Shown here: in pieces, positions 26,555-35,031 of the stretch
How positions within the stretch are numbered: position 1 is the first letter of the stretch
Layout of the letters: each line of letters opens with the position of its first letter
Assembly (NCBI RefSeq): GCF_020991475.1
Contig: NZ_JAJMPA010000001.1
Coordinates: forward strand, 1,984,001 to 2,048,000
Reading direction: 5' to 3'
Length of the DNA stretch: 64,000 bases
Origin: Pedobacter sp. MC2016-14
Lineage (GTDB): Bacteria > Bacteroidota > Bacteroidia > Sphingobacteriales > Sphingobacteriaceae
Program-made: the position numbers and the translations under genes
Notes under the pieces: model-generated
Databases searched by the model: none
Told to the model about the DNA's origin: nothing
Seen by the model: the letters and a program-made list of their open reading frames with translations, nothing else

Positions 26555-29011
26555 ATGAACATCAGAAAAAAAACATTTAGCAAGGCCGGGCTAAAACTTC
26601 TGGCCGCCTCTTTTTTTGCCGTATTGTCCGCCTATGGTCAGAACCGTGTGGAAATTTCGTTAACAGACAACTGGAAGTTCTATAGGGGTGAAAACGAGAA
26701 AGCCTACGAAAAAACATACAATGATAAAGCCTGGAAAACTGTAAGAGTTCCTCACGATTGGGCGATTTCCGGACCTTTTGACAAAGAGATAGACAAACAG
26801 GTGGTCGCCATTACGCAGAACGGTGAAACCAAACCGACAGAAAAAACAGGTAGAACGGGTGCATTGCCTTACACGGGCGAAGGCTGGTACCGTAACGCCA
26901 TAGCCATACCCGCGTTGAAAAAGGGACAGCGTACCTTGCTTGTGTTTGATGGGGCAATGAGTGAGCCGCGTGTGTATCTGAATGGTAAACTTGTGGGACA
27001 ATGGAATTATGGTTACAACAGCTTTTATCTTGATGTAACAGAGCAAGCGCTACCAGGCCAGATAAATAGTCTCGCTGTGCATTTATCCAACCGTCCAAAA
27101 TCCTCACGTTGGTATCCAGGTGCCGGACTTTACAGAAACGTTCATTTGATCATCAAAGATGAGCTGAGCATTGAGCAATGGGGTGTTTCCATCACTACGC
27201 CTGTAATCGATGCCAAACTGGCTAAAGTAAATATTAAAACTAAGGCCAGTGGCGCCAACATCCGTTTGGTTACAGATATTATGGATCAACAAGGCAAAAG
27301 ACTTAGCTCATCAACTACTGATCAGCGCTTCGCTGAGGAATTCGATCAAAATATTGCCGTTGCAGATCCGAAATTGTGGAGCCCTGAAAGTCCTTATTTG
27401 TACACAGCGGTTTCCAAAATATATGAAGGTGATGTACTGAAAGATGAAGTGAAAACCCGTTTCGGGATCCGGGAGATCCGCTATGAAGCAAATAAAGGTT
27501 TTAGTCTTAATGGTAAGGTTCGTAAATTTAAAGGTGTTTGTCTACATCATGACCTCGGCCCCCTCGGTGCGGCCATCAATACGGCTGCTTTAAGGAGACA
27601 ACTGACCATTCTGAAAGATATGGGTTGCGATGCCATACGGAGCTCACATAATATGCCTTCACCAGAGCAGCTGGAGCTTTGCGACGAAATGGGCTTTATG
27701 TTCCTGGCAGAGAGTTTTGACGAATGGGCGAAGCCAAAAGTAGAGAATGGTTACCATCTTTATTTTGATACTGATGCGGAAAAAGATGTTGTAAACCTGG
27801 TGAGGGCCAACCGCAACCATCCCTCTATTGTGATGTGGAGTTCCGGTAATGAAGTTCCTGATCAATGGGGTGCAGAAGGTGTTAAGCGTGCAAAGTGGTT
27901 GCAGGATATTTTTCACAGAGAGGATCCTACCAGGCCCGTCACTGTAGGTATGGATCAGGTTAAAGCTACTATGGAATCTGGCTTTGGCGCCTTATTGGAT
28001 GTACCTGGTTTAAATTACCGTGTACATTTATATCCCGAAGCATATAAAACTTTTCCTCAAGGCTTCATCCTGGGTTCAGAGACCGCATCAACGGTGAGCT
28101 CTCGGGGTATTTATAAATTTCCGGTAGTTAAGGGCAAAGATAAACAGTATGCCGATCTTCAAAGTTCATCTTATGACCTGGAGTATTGTTCATGGTCTAA
28201 TCTTCCAGATGATGATTTTGTTTTGCAGGATGATATGCCCTGGGTAATCGGAGAGTTTGTGTGGACTGGTTTCGATTATCTCGGAGAACCTACTCCTTAT
28301 GATGAAATGTGGCCTTCCAGGAGTTCTTACTTTGGGATCTGTGATTTGGCAGGTATCCCAAAAGACAGGTATTACCTATACCGTAGTCGCTGGAACAAAG
28401 AGAAATCTACGCTACATATCCTGCCACACTGGAACTGGGAAGGCAGAGAAGGAGAAACGACGCCGGTTTTCGTGTATACCAATTACGATAGTGCTGAGTT
28501 GTTTCTGAATGGAAAAAGCATGGGTATACGGAAAAAAAATAAAGAGACCCCCCAGGATCGTTACAGGCTGATGTGGAACGATGTTAAATATGAACCGGGC
28601 ACACTTAAAGTTGTAGCTTATGGCGCGGATGGAAAAGCTGTTGCAGAAGATAAAGTGATTACCGCTGGTAAGCCCTATAAAATTGTTTTGGAAGCAGACA
28701 GGCAAGAAATCAATGCCGATGGAAAAGACATTTCGTACATCACCGTATCTGTGGTTGACAAAAACGGAATTCCCTGCCCTACAGCATCAATGCCGCTGAA
28801 ATTTAAAGTGAGTGGTACGGGTGTGTATAAAGCAGCTTGTAACGGTGATGCAACCTCTCTGGAGAGTTTTGAATTGCCTACAATGAAATTGTTCAGCGGT
28901 AAGTTGGTTGTGTTGGTGCAGTCTACTAAGCAGGCTGGCTCAATCGCGCTTCAGGTAACTGGAGCTGCTGTTAAAAGCGGACTAATTAAACTGCGTTCTA
29001 CATCTAATTGA
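26555..29011 (+). CDS. Beta-galactosidase (GH2), periplasmic
   Basis: This 818-residue glycoside hydrolase family 2 enzyme would release galactose from imported beta-1,4-galacto-oligosaccharides. The signal peptide ends near residue 28 (LSAYGQ). The sugar-binding domain (about 35-205) contains VRVPHDWAISGPFD and TGEGWYRN, followed by an immunoglobulin-like domain (about 206-308). The TIM barrel begins near 310, with RKFKGVCLHHDLGPLG, IRSSHNMP, the acid/base Glu433 in WSSGNEVPDQ and the nucleophile Glu509 in LGSETAST. C-terminal beta domains (DUF4982-like and an invasin-like module) complete it. It is the last gene of the galactan locus and is followed by a perfect 11-bp hairpin at 29041-29074. 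BT4667-type GH2 enzymes occupy the same place in the Bacteroides galactan locus. Confidence 0.95.
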   Translation: MNIRKKTFSKAGLKLLAASFFAVLSAYGQNRVEISLTDNWKFYRGENEKAYEKTYNDKAWKTVRVPHDWAISGPFDKEIDKQVVAITQNGETKPTEKTGRTGALPYTGEGWYRNAIAIPALKKGQRTLLVFDGAMSEPRVYLNGKLVGQWNYGYNSFYLDVTEQALPGQINSLAVHLSNRPKSSRWYPGAGLYRNVHLIIKDELSIEQWGVSITTPVIDAKLAKVNIKTKASGANIRLVTDIMDQQGKRLSSSTTDQRFAEEFDQNIAVADPKLWSPESPYLYTAVSKIYEGDVLKDEVKTRFGIREIRYEANKGFSLNGKVRKFKGVCLHHDLGPLGAAINTAALRRQLTILKDMGCDAIRSSHNMPSPEQLELCDEMGFMFLAESFDEWAKPKVENGYHLYFDTDAEKDVVNLVRANRNHPSIVMWSSGNEVPDQWGAEGVKRAKWLQDIFHREDPTRPVTVGMDQVKATMESGFGALLDVPGLNYRVHLYPEAYKTFPQGFILGSETASTVSSRGIYKFPVVKGKDKQYADLQSSSYDLEYCSWSNLPDDDFVLQDDMPWVIGEFVWTGFDYLGEPTPYDEMWPSRSSYFGICDLAGIPKDRYYLYRSRWNKEKSTLHILPHWNWEGREGETTPVFVYTNYDSAELFLNGKSMGIRKKNKETPQDRYRLMWNDVKYEPGTLKVVAYGADGKAVAEDKVITAGKPYKIVLEADRQEINADGKDISYITVSVVDKNGIPCPTASMPLKFKVSGTGVYKAACNGDATSLESFELPTMKLFSGKLVVLVQSTKQAGSIALQVTGAAVKSGLIKLRSTSN

Positions 29012-29040
29012 AATAAAGAATTAGAATTTGTTTATCTGTT

Positions 29041-29074
29041 TATTGAAGAAGAGCCTGTTTGCCCTTCTTCAATA
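29041..29074 (+). terminator. Perfect hairpin after the galactan operon
   Basis: TATTGAAGAAG (29041-29051) pairs exactly with CTTCTTCAATA (29064-29074) around a 12-base loop, 30 bases after the GH2 stop. No T-run follows, so it may be a weak terminator or a 3'-end stabilising structure. Confidence 0.4.
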
Positions 29075-29175
29075 AGTTATGATCCTTACTTCTTGTTTAG
29101 GTATTGGTTAATTAATAATTTGCAAACTTGTAGCTTTAAATAGTTAAATACATTGCTTATTGTTAAATTCGCATT

Positions 29176-30678
29176 ATGGATCAGAAACGCGTAACAAAGT
29201 TATTGGGCAGAAAAGAAGACATTCATCTTGAATATAAAACTGCTTCTAGAGATCAATTACCAAAAAGCCTTTTTGAAAGCATATGCGCTATGCTAAATAG
29301 AGAGGGGGGCGATATTTTTCTTGGTGTAAATGATAACGGGACAATACTTGGTATAAATAATGCATACTTAGACCAATTAATTAAAGATCTCGTAAATCTC
29401 TCCAATAATCCAAGTAAGCTTGATCCGCCATTTATCTTGCATCCTCAAACTCTGAAAGTAGACGGTAAGATTATACTGCATATTACAGTTCCTGTGAGCT
29501 CAGAAGTTCATAAATCCGTCAACGTGGTTTATGATAGAAGTCATGACGGCGATTTTAAGGTAACACAACTTTCCAAGATCGCGGCCCTCTATAATAGTAA
29601 GCGGAATTATTACTCAGAATCAATGGTCTGTCCCGCGGTTACGATGGCTGATTTCAAACCGGAGCTATTTGATATTGCACGCAATTTGATTAAGGCAAAC
29701 AATGCTAGTCACCCATGGATCAACCTGGATAATGAACAGTTCATGAAAATTGCAGGACTATATGGTAAGGATACCAGATCAAACAAAGAAGGACATAATC
29801 TAGCGGCTGTCTTGCTTTTTGGAACTGATCAAACCATTCTCAACACTGTTTCTTATTACAAGGTTGACGCCTTAGTCCGTCGTGAGGATATATATCGTTA
29901 TGATGACCGACTTTATATCCAGACCAATCTTATTGAAGCATATGACCAGTTATCCGCATTCGTAGAAAAGCACCTGCCTGATAAATTCTTTTTGCGTGGT
30001 GATTAGCGTATTAGCTTAAGATCTCAAATATTCCGCGAAGTAATTGCCAACTTAATCATACACCGTGAATATATGGATGCAAGCCCATCAACCTTTGTCA
30101 TTTATAAGGATCGTGTAGAGGTAACTAATGCAAACAATCCCCACGGCAATGGTCTTTTACTTCCCGATAACTTCAGTCCATTCCCTAAAAACCCGCTCAT
30201 CGCCAAATTTTTCATTCAATTGGGTAGAGTAGATGAACTTGGGTCGGGGGTTATCAATGTATATAGATATTTAAAAGATTACAGCCCGGGAAGAGAACCA
30301 CAGTTCATAGAAGATAAATTGTTCAGAACAGTTATTCCTATAGGAGGAATAACAACTGCTCCTAATAAGCTAAAAGCTGTAAATAATGACGAAGCTATAA
30401 ATGAGGCTATAAATGAGGCTATAAATGAGGCTATAAATGAGGCTATAAATACGCAAGTAAAAGAAAGACTTATGAGGGAAGTTGATTACATATATCAACA
30501 AGAAGGAGTAACAACAAAGACATTAATAAGTATCTTCCAACTCACCAGAGCAACAGCGCAGCGAGATATCAGACTGCTAAAGGAAGCAGATATAATTACG
30601 TTTCAAGGCTCTAATAAGAGTGGAAAGTACGTGCTAACAGATAAGGGAACAGACTTATTCAATAAATTTAAAAACTGA
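29176..30678 (+). pseudogene. AlbA_2/RecG-like ATP-binding regulator interrupted by one in-frame TAG
   Basis: This is one reading frame of 501 codons, broken only by a TAG at 30004-30006 (codon 277). The first part (276 residues) begins with the AlbA_2 divergent DNA-binding domain: GRKEDIHLEYKTASRDQLPK, then CAMLNREGGDIFLGVNDNG. Immediately after the TAG the same frame continues RISLRSQIFREVIANLIIHR, which is the conserved HATPase-like core of this family. It ends in a winged-helix region (TTKTLISIFQLTRATAQRDI) that usually binds DNA. In relatives a glutamine normally precedes RISLR, and CAG to TAG is a single C-to-T change, so a nonsense mutation is the simplest reading. Frame and codon use stay normal on both sides. 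A linker carries a 12-bp tandem repeat. Confidence 0.85.
30394..30450 (+). repeat. 12-bp tandem repeat (4.75 copies) inside the AlbA_2 gene
   Basis: The unit GCTATAAATGAG is repeated perfectly four times from 30394 to 30441, plus nine bases. It encodes a run of (Ala-Ile-Asn-Glu) in the linker before the C-terminal winged helix. Copy number is likely to vary by slippage without changing frame. Confidence 0.95.
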
Positions 30679-30695
30679 ACTGGCCTTAAAACAAC

Positions 30696-30724
30696 AAAAG
30701 CTCCAGATTTCTCTGAAGCTTTTT
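30696..30724 (-). terminator. Terminator shared by tRNA-Phe and the AlbA_2 gene
   Basis: AAAAGCTCCAGA (30696-30707) faces TCTGAAGCTTTT (30713-30724). One position pairs as G-U on the minus strand, so the hairpin is best in the tRNA direction, with A/T runs at both ends. It lies 5 bases beyond the tRNA 3' end and 18 bases after the convergent protein gene. Confidence 0.65.
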
Positions 30725-30728
30725 GAAG

Positions 30729-30801
30729 TGGTGTGGGTCGGGATCGAACCGACGACACAAGGATTTTCAGTCCTTTGCTCTACCGACTGAGCTACCGCAC
30801 C
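30729..30801 (-). tRNA. tRNA-Phe (anticodon GAA)
   Basis: This 73-nucleotide cloverleaf is read on the minus strand. The 5' acceptor strand is GGTGCGG, followed by a D arm with AGCTCAGTCGGTAGAGC, an anticodon loop CTGAAAATC with anticodon GAA, and a T arm GTCGGTTCGATCCCGAC. The discriminator is A and the CCA end is not encoded. The acceptor stem has one C-A mismatch (pair 5-68: GGTGCGG against CCACACC). A consensus promoter lies about 50 bases upstream. Confidence 0.96.
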
Positions 30802-30849
30802 ATCAAACGATATTTATGATTTGACTCATGTTCCTCGTTGTTGGGAGTG

Positions 30850-30880
30850 CAAATGTAGTTTCTTTTTTCTAATTGACAAA
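30850..30880 (-). promoter_or_regulatory. Bacteroidota housekeeping promoter of tRNA-Phe
   Basis: On the minus strand, TTTG (30877-30880) and TACATTTG (30850-30857) are separated by 19 bases. This exactly fits the Bacteroidota pattern TTTG-N19-TAnnTTTG. The -7 box lies about 49 bases before the mature tRNA 5' end. Confidence 0.75.
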
Positions 30881-30995
30881 TATTATTTGAAAATAATTCG
30901 AGCTGTTTAAGGCTGTATTTGCCGTTTTATTGCTTAACCTGCTTTGACCCATGTAGATACTCTCCATAAAAAAAATGCAGATTAAGTATTTAATT

Positions 30996-31997
30996 TTATT
31001 GCTTTTGCTTTTCAGCTTCTTCTTTTGCTTTTTCTTCCGCTTTAGCACGTTTCTTAAAGAAGCCCCTTAGCAGGAAATTACTTTGTAACGCTTCCAGATC
31101 CTCATCAAGTTTCTTACTTCCACTTTGCAGGTTGCCCATAATTGCGCGCACCTGATCTGCAGTTTTTGGATCGTTCAATAATAGCCCGGCGGCATTATCG
31201 TTTTTAGTAAGCTTAGCAGAGGCGTTATTCAAGTTTTCCGTCATTGCTGATGCAGAAGCTGCAGTTTTCTGCAAAGAAGCCACAGAGGCCTGTAATCTGT
31301 TAAATACAGCAGTGTCAGTTAGTAATTTATCAGCCAGCCCACCTTTGGTATTCAATGTCTTCGTAAAGGCATTCAATTCCACTGCCATTTTATCGGCAGC
31401 AGCGGTGGTGTTTTTTAAATTGAGCACAATAGCCTTAAAATTGTTTGCAATTTGTTCATCCGCTAATAATGCACCTGCAGTACCTTTACCTTCAACCAGG
31501 TTTTTAGCAAGAATTTTGAAGTTCCCTGTTACATCTACCAGGTTTTTATTGTTAACCTGTAAGGTTTTCATGATGTCATCCGTAGAAAGCTCAGTATTTA
31601 CCTGAAGCTTGTCGCCATCCTCTACAAAAGGAAATTTGGGACTACCGCCAGAAATGACCACAATCTTATTTCCAATCAATCCATCAGAACTGATGCTGGC
31701 GCCAGCATTTTTATGAATGTATTTATGGGCATCCTCTTCAATGCTCATGATAACTTGTACCTGCGAAGTGCCGTAAAACTGGATCTTCTTAATGGTTCCG
31801 ATTTTTACGCCCGAGAACCAAACGTTTCCACCGGTTTTTAAACCTTGTATGTCACTAAACACAGCACTTACCTGGAAGCTTTTTACAAATGCCTTCCGCT
31901 GTCCACCCAATGTAAAAATACCTGCTACAAAGATAAGCAGGCCTAAAAATATAAATACTCCAACGGTAATTTGTCGGCGGTTTTCTGATTGTTGCAT
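30996..31997 (-). CDS. MCE-domain lipid-transport protein (MlaD-like)
   Basis: This 333-residue protein is anchored in the inner membrane by one N-terminal helix (about 10-30, VGVFIFLGLLIFVAGIFTL). An MCE domain at about 38-118 has FSDIQGLKTGGNVWFSGVKI, as in MlaD. A long helical tail with repeated Leu/Ala heptads (about 130-300) may form a needle or ring extension into the periplasm. The end is highly charged (Lys/Glu/Ala). With the ATPase and permease encoded 4 and about 780 bases upstream, it forms an Mla-type phospholipid transporter that keeps the outer membrane asymmetric. MlaB and MlaC homologues are not in this cluster, which is normal in Bacteroidota. Confidence 0.92.
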   Translation of the reverse strand: MQQSENRRQITVGVFIFLGLLIFVAGIFTLGGQRKAFVKSFQVSAVFSDIQGLKTGGNVWFSGVKIGTIKKIQFYGTSQVQVIMSIEEDAHKYIHKNAGASISSDGLIGNKIVVISGGSPKFPFVEDGDKLQVNTELSTDDIMKTLQVNNKNLVDVTGNFKILAKNLVEGKGTAGALLADEQIANNFKAIVLNLKNTTAAADKMAVELNAFTKTLNTKGGLADKLLTDTAVFNRLQASVASLQKTAASASAMTENLNNASAKLTKNDNAAGLLLNDPKTADQVRAIMGNLQSGSKKLDEDLEALQSNFLLRGFFKKRAKAEEKAKEEAEKQKQ

Positions 31998-32001
31998 ACT
32001 A

Positions 32002-32775
32002 TTATTGAATAAAATTATAATCGTAGAACGGTTTTACGCGCTCGTCCGTTGTGTTAAATACTTCGTCAAAGGTACCCTGACGCTGAAAATGTCCGTCAAG
32101 CAGCATCGCTACGCGGTTGCCTACTTCTTTTGCGCAGGTTAAATCATGTGTAATTACAATTGCGCTCGTTCTGTAGCGCTCCTGAACTTCGTTGATCAGG
32201 CTGTTAATTTCCAGACAGGTAATGGGATCCAGTCCCGCTGTAGGCTCATCGTACAGCATGATTTCCGGCTGTAATATTAAAGTTCTTGCAATTCCTATCC
32301 TTTTACGCTGTCCTCCGGATAATTCAGAAGGCATTTGGTTAATCGTTTGCAGCAGGCCAACGGCATCAAGTGTTTCTTCTACCGCCTTATTCACTTCCAG
32401 TTTTGTTAAGGTTTTCCGGTTACGTACCAGCGGGAATTCCAGGTTTTGTCGTACGGTCATACTATCGTACAAAGCACTGTTTTGGAAAGAAAATCCCACC
32501 CGCAGTCGTAAGGCCAGCAACTCTTTGTAAGTAATTTCGTCTACTACATTGCCGAGAACTTTAACTGTTCCTGCATCAGGTTTTAGTAGACCAATGATGA
32601 TTTTAATTAGCACCGATTTACCAGTACCCGATTTTCCCAGCACCACCAGGTTCTCGCCACGGTAAAGATCAAGTCCGGCATTTCTAAGCACATGATAATT
32701 ACCAAATGATTTGTTTAGTCCGCTGATCTCGATTACTTTCTCTGAACTCAGGTCCGTCTGTGGTTTTTGTTTCAT
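32002..32775 (-). CDS. ABC transporter ATP-binding protein (MlaF-like)
   Basis: This 257-residue ATPase powers the MCE lipid transporter. Motifs are Walker A GKSGTGKSVLIK, a Q-loop (FQNSALYD), signature LSGGQRKRIGIA, Walker B LQPEIMLYDEPTAGLDP and an H-loop in IVITHD. I start it at the ATG at 32775 (MKQKPQT), one base after the permease stop, instead of an in-frame TTG at 32796 that would overlap the permease gene by 20 bases. The MlaD-like gene follows 4 bases after the stop. Confidence 0.94.
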   Translation of the reverse strand: MKQKPQTDLSSEKVIEISGLNKSFGNYHVLRNAGLDLYRGENLVVLGKSGTGKSVLIKIIIGLLKPDAGTVKVLGNVVDEITYKELLALRLRVGFSFQNSALYDSMTVRQNLEFPLVRNRKTLTKLEVNKAVEETLDAVGLLQTINQMPSELSGGQRKRIGIARTLILQPEIMLYDEPTAGLDPITCLEINSLINEVQERYRTSAIVITHDLTCAKEVGNRVAMLLDGHFQRQGTFDEVFNTTDERVKPFYDYNFIQ

Positions 32776-32776
32776 G

Positions 32777-33598
32777 TTAAGATCTGAATAAGCCAAAAAA
32801 TTGAACGGAAATTACTTCCTCTATAAAAATAAGGAACATGGCAGTTACCACAGCCGCGTTAGCTGCTTTACCTACACCTTCCGTACCCTTACTGGAATTG
32901 TATCCCTGATAGCAGCCCACCACGCCAATGGTAAAACCAAAGAGCACAGCTTTGATGGTAGACGCAGTAATATCAAGAAAAGTGATCTGCTCTAAAGACG
33001 ATTGGAAAAAAGCCTTGGCACTCATACTTTCACTCATAGATACATTGAGCAAAGCGCCAAGCATACCAATCATTGCCGTGTAAAAGGTAAGGATGGGAAT
33101 GGTTATGGTTGCCGCCATCACACGTGTGGATACTAAAAACTTAAAAGGATTGGTTGCCGAAACTTCCATCGCATCAATTTGTTCGGTTACCCGCATAGAG
33201 CCCAGTTCGGCACCAATGCTGGAGCCAACTTTACCCGCAGCAATAAGGCCGGTAAGCAGTGGGGCAAGTGTTCTCAATAAAGCGATCCCAACCAGCGAAG
33301 GCAGCCAGGAAGTGGCGCCAAATTCAGATAAGGAAGGCCTTGATTGCTTGGTAAATACAATGCCGGTGATAAAACCAGTGGTAGAAATGAGCAGTGCAGA
33401 GCGGTAACCAATGTCGTAACACTGCCTTAGTAATTCTTTTCCTTCGTAAGGAGGGAGAAATGCCTCTTTAAAAAAACGCGCAATAAATTGGTAAACATCG
33501 TATAAGGTTAAAAATATTCTCGATAACCTGCCGGGACCTTTAACTACTTCTTCATCCTGCTGTCCTGCCAGTGCCGAAGTTTTAGTATTATTCTCCAT
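32777..33598 (-). CDS. ABC transporter permease (MlaE family)
   Basis: This 273-residue integral membrane protein of the MlaE/YrbE family is the first gene of the mlaE-mlaF-mlaD operon. A soluble N-terminus of about 40 residues precedes hydrophobic segments including LISTTGFITGIVFTKQSRP, LGALLNVSMSESM and AVLFGFTIGVVGCYQGY. The conserved MlaE phrases AAGKVGSSIGAELGSMRVTE and QIDAMEVSATNPFKFLVSTR are clear. It should form the homodimeric lipid path in the inner membrane. A promoter-like element lies 70-100 bases upstream. Confidence 0.93.
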   Translation of the reverse strand: MENNTKTSALAGQQDEEVVKGPGRLSRIFLTLYDVYQFIARFFKEAFLPPYEGKELLRQCYDIGYRSALLISTTGFITGIVFTKQSRPSLSEFGATSWLPSLVGIALLRTLAPLLTGLIAAGKVGSSIGAELGSMRVTEQIDAMEVSATNPFKFLVSTRVMAATITIPILTFYTAMIGMLGALLNVSMSESMSAKAFFQSSLEQITFLDITASTIKAVLFGFTIGVVGCYQGYNSSKGTEGVGKAANAAVVTAMFLIFIEEVISVQFFGLFRS

Positions 33599-33666
33599 TA
33601 ATAATCCTTAGTAACATATTTCTTAATTCCAGGCCAGCGTATATCAAAGGCTGAGCCACAATTGGA

Positions 33667-33698
33667 CAAAGTTAGTTTTTGAAATCAGATCCTGTAAA
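33667..33698 (-). promoter_or_regulatory. Probable promoter of the mla-type operon
   Basis: On the minus strand a -7 box TAACTTTG (33667-33674) fits TAnnTTTG. Twenty bases away stands TTTA (33695-33698) where TTTG is expected. It lies 69 bases before the permease ATG. Confidence 0.5.
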
Positions 33699-33784
33699 TT
33701 TAGCCTTACAAATTTGTGTAATATTTTGGTTGGTGGTATTGGATTAATTCTAAATAAACACCATCTTTGCTTTACAAATAGCAT

Positions 33785-34150
33785 ATGCAAAATTTAACTA
33801 CCCAAATTTCCAGCAGTTACGCAGAAGTATTTAGCACCGAAAAAGGCGCTATTTATCAATGTGACAGAGAAAATTGCTGGTTTATTGATTTTGCCGGTAA
33901 AATTGCCAGGTTTGATTACCGGAACATTCTGAAGCTTAAACAGGCAATTTACAAGATCGATATCGAAGATATTTTGTTAAACGGTGTACAGGAACCGGAT
34001 GTGGAGATTATCTTCATTTGTGCCTGCGATGACTGCTATGTACTTTCTTTAGTGCAGGTTATTGAGCTAAAACAACTACTTCAGGGTACTTTTGTGATGT
34101 TGGAGTTAAATCACATTATTCAGGATACCTTATACCGGACCTGTTTGTAA
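33785..34150 (+). CDS. Small conserved protein of unknown function
   Basis: This 121-residue soluble protein has no signal peptide. The sequence mixes acidic residues with several Cys (CDRENCWF near 26-33 and ICACDDCY near 77-84), suggesting a possible metal site, though the spacing matches no motif I know. Strand-rich elements such as AGKIARFDYRNILKLK recall small Bacteroidota orphan families. It stands alone between the divergent mla operon and ferritin. The function is unknown. Confidence 0.7.
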   Translation: MQNLTTQISSSYAEVFSTEKGAIYQCDRENCWFIDFAGKIARFDYRNILKLKQAIYKIDIEDILLNGVQEPDVEIIFICACDDCYVLSLVQVIELKQLLQGTFVMLELNHIIQDTLYRTCL

Positions 34151-34301
34151 TATCTGCTGGTGGCGTTAGCTCGTCCTCATGTGCTCCTTTACAAAATGTA
34201 AACTGCGCTTTTCCGGCCTTCGCAAGCCTTGCCAGCAAATATCCTAAATCAGCTCCAATTTTATTCGTAATAACTAGACTTAGATTCTTTCCGAATTGTC
34301 C
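34116..34301 (-). other. Protein-like open frame without ATG, possible gene relic
   Basis: Between two stop codons the minus strand is open for 61 codons with protein-like content, for example IGADLGYLLARLAKAGKAQF and CKGAHEDELTPP. There is no ATG or GTG start at the left end, and the 3' end overlaps the unknown protein at 33785-34150 by 35 bases. Most of it lies in the otherwise empty 248-base gap before ferritin. It may be the decayed 3' end of a gene or a chance frame. Confidence 0.25.
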
Positions 34302-34330
34302 TTATTTTCAGCAGTATGGATTTATTGCAT

Positions 34331-34338
34331 TAATTTTG
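34331..34338 (+). promoter_or_regulatory. Candidate -7 box upstream of ferritin
   Basis: TAATTTTG fits TAnnTTTG, 60 bases before the ferritin ATG. The expected TTTG at -33 is only TTTC (34306-34309), with 21-base spacing, so the match is partial. Confidence 0.4.
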
Positions 34339-34398
34339 TTCTTGTTATAAGGGAAACAGTTTTGGCTTCCCGGATGTTAAAATAGAAAATACAAGATT

Positions 34399-34926
34399 AT
34401 GAAGGATATCATGCGTGTAAAGTGTTTACTCTCGTCAGACGTAGAGGCACTTATTAACCAGCAAATAAAAAAAGAAGCACATTCAGCAGCAATTTATCTT
34501 GCCATGGCTTCCTGGTGCAATACCAACGGTTACGATTTTTCTTCTGATTACTTTTTTGATCAAGCTGAAGAGGAAAGAGCTCATCAATTGAAATTTTACA
34601 AATATGTACTGGATATGGGTGGAAATGCAATCTCCCCTGAAACCACTAATATCAAAACTGACTATAATTCTTTCAGAGAAGTATTTGAAGATGCCTTAGA
34701 TCAGGAAATTAGTGTTACCCAGTCTATCAAAAATATTGCTGCACGTTGCTACAAAGAGCAGGATTTTGTAACGCTTGAATTCTTAAACTGGTTCTTTAAA
34801 GAGCAAAGAGAAGAAGAATACAAAGCCCGTCGTGCGCTGGAATTGTTTGATGTAATTGGAGAAGAAGGAACAGGAAGATGGGAAATTGATAAACACGTTC
34901 GTAAAATTACTTATAACGAAGCGTAA
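34399..34926 (+). CDS. Ferritin (non-haem, FtnA-type)
   Basis: This 175-residue cytoplasmic iron-storage protein oxidises Fe(II) at a di-iron ferroxidase centre and stores it as mineral in a 24-subunit shell. Visible ligands are Glu26 in KKEAHSAAIYLAM, and Glu59 with His62 in AEEERAHQL. Later ligands fall within the ALDQEISVTQSIKNIAARCY and NWFFKEQREEEYKAR helices. The length is that of bacterial FtnA, with no haem-ligating pattern typical of bacterioferritin. ATG at 34399 is used; an in-frame ATG at 34411 (MRVKCLL) would match relatives equally well. A strong terminator follows. Confidence 0.95.
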   Translation: MKDIMRVKCLLSSDVEALINQQIKKEAHSAAIYLAMASWCNTNGYDFSSDYFFDQAEEERAHQLKFYKYVLDMGGNAISPETTNIKTDYNSFREVFEDALDQEISVTQSIKNIAARCYKEQDFVTLEFLNWFFKEQREEEYKARRALELFDVIGEEGTGRWEIDKHVRKITYNEA

Positions 34927-34950
34927 TCCGTATCTTTACCAGGCTATTAG

Positions 34951-34985
34951 AGCACATGCTAACTAAGGTTAGTATGTGCTTTTTT
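34951..34985 (+). terminator. Intrinsic terminator of ferritin
   Basis: AGCACATGCTAAC (34951-34963) pairs with GTTAGTATGTGCT (34968-34980) over 13 bp with a single G-U and a four-base loop. It is followed by a run of T (34980-34985), 25 bases after the ferritin stop. Confidence 0.88.
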
Positions 34986-35031
34986 ATGCAATTAAACAGC
35001 GTTTAGAGGAAAAGAGAACGGAGATAAAACG

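Noticed and set aside
30394..30450. Short regular repeats considered as a CRISPR array
   Set aside because: The 12-bp units are contiguous without spacers and encode an in-frame peptide repeat.
29176..30678. Two separate genes at 29176-30006 and 30073-30678
   Set aside because: The frame is continuous across one TAG, and the conserved core continues directly after it, before the second ATG.
30679..30801. tRNA-Phe as an integration site for a mobile element
   Set aside because: I find no integrase gene and no second copy of the tRNA 3' end in the window.
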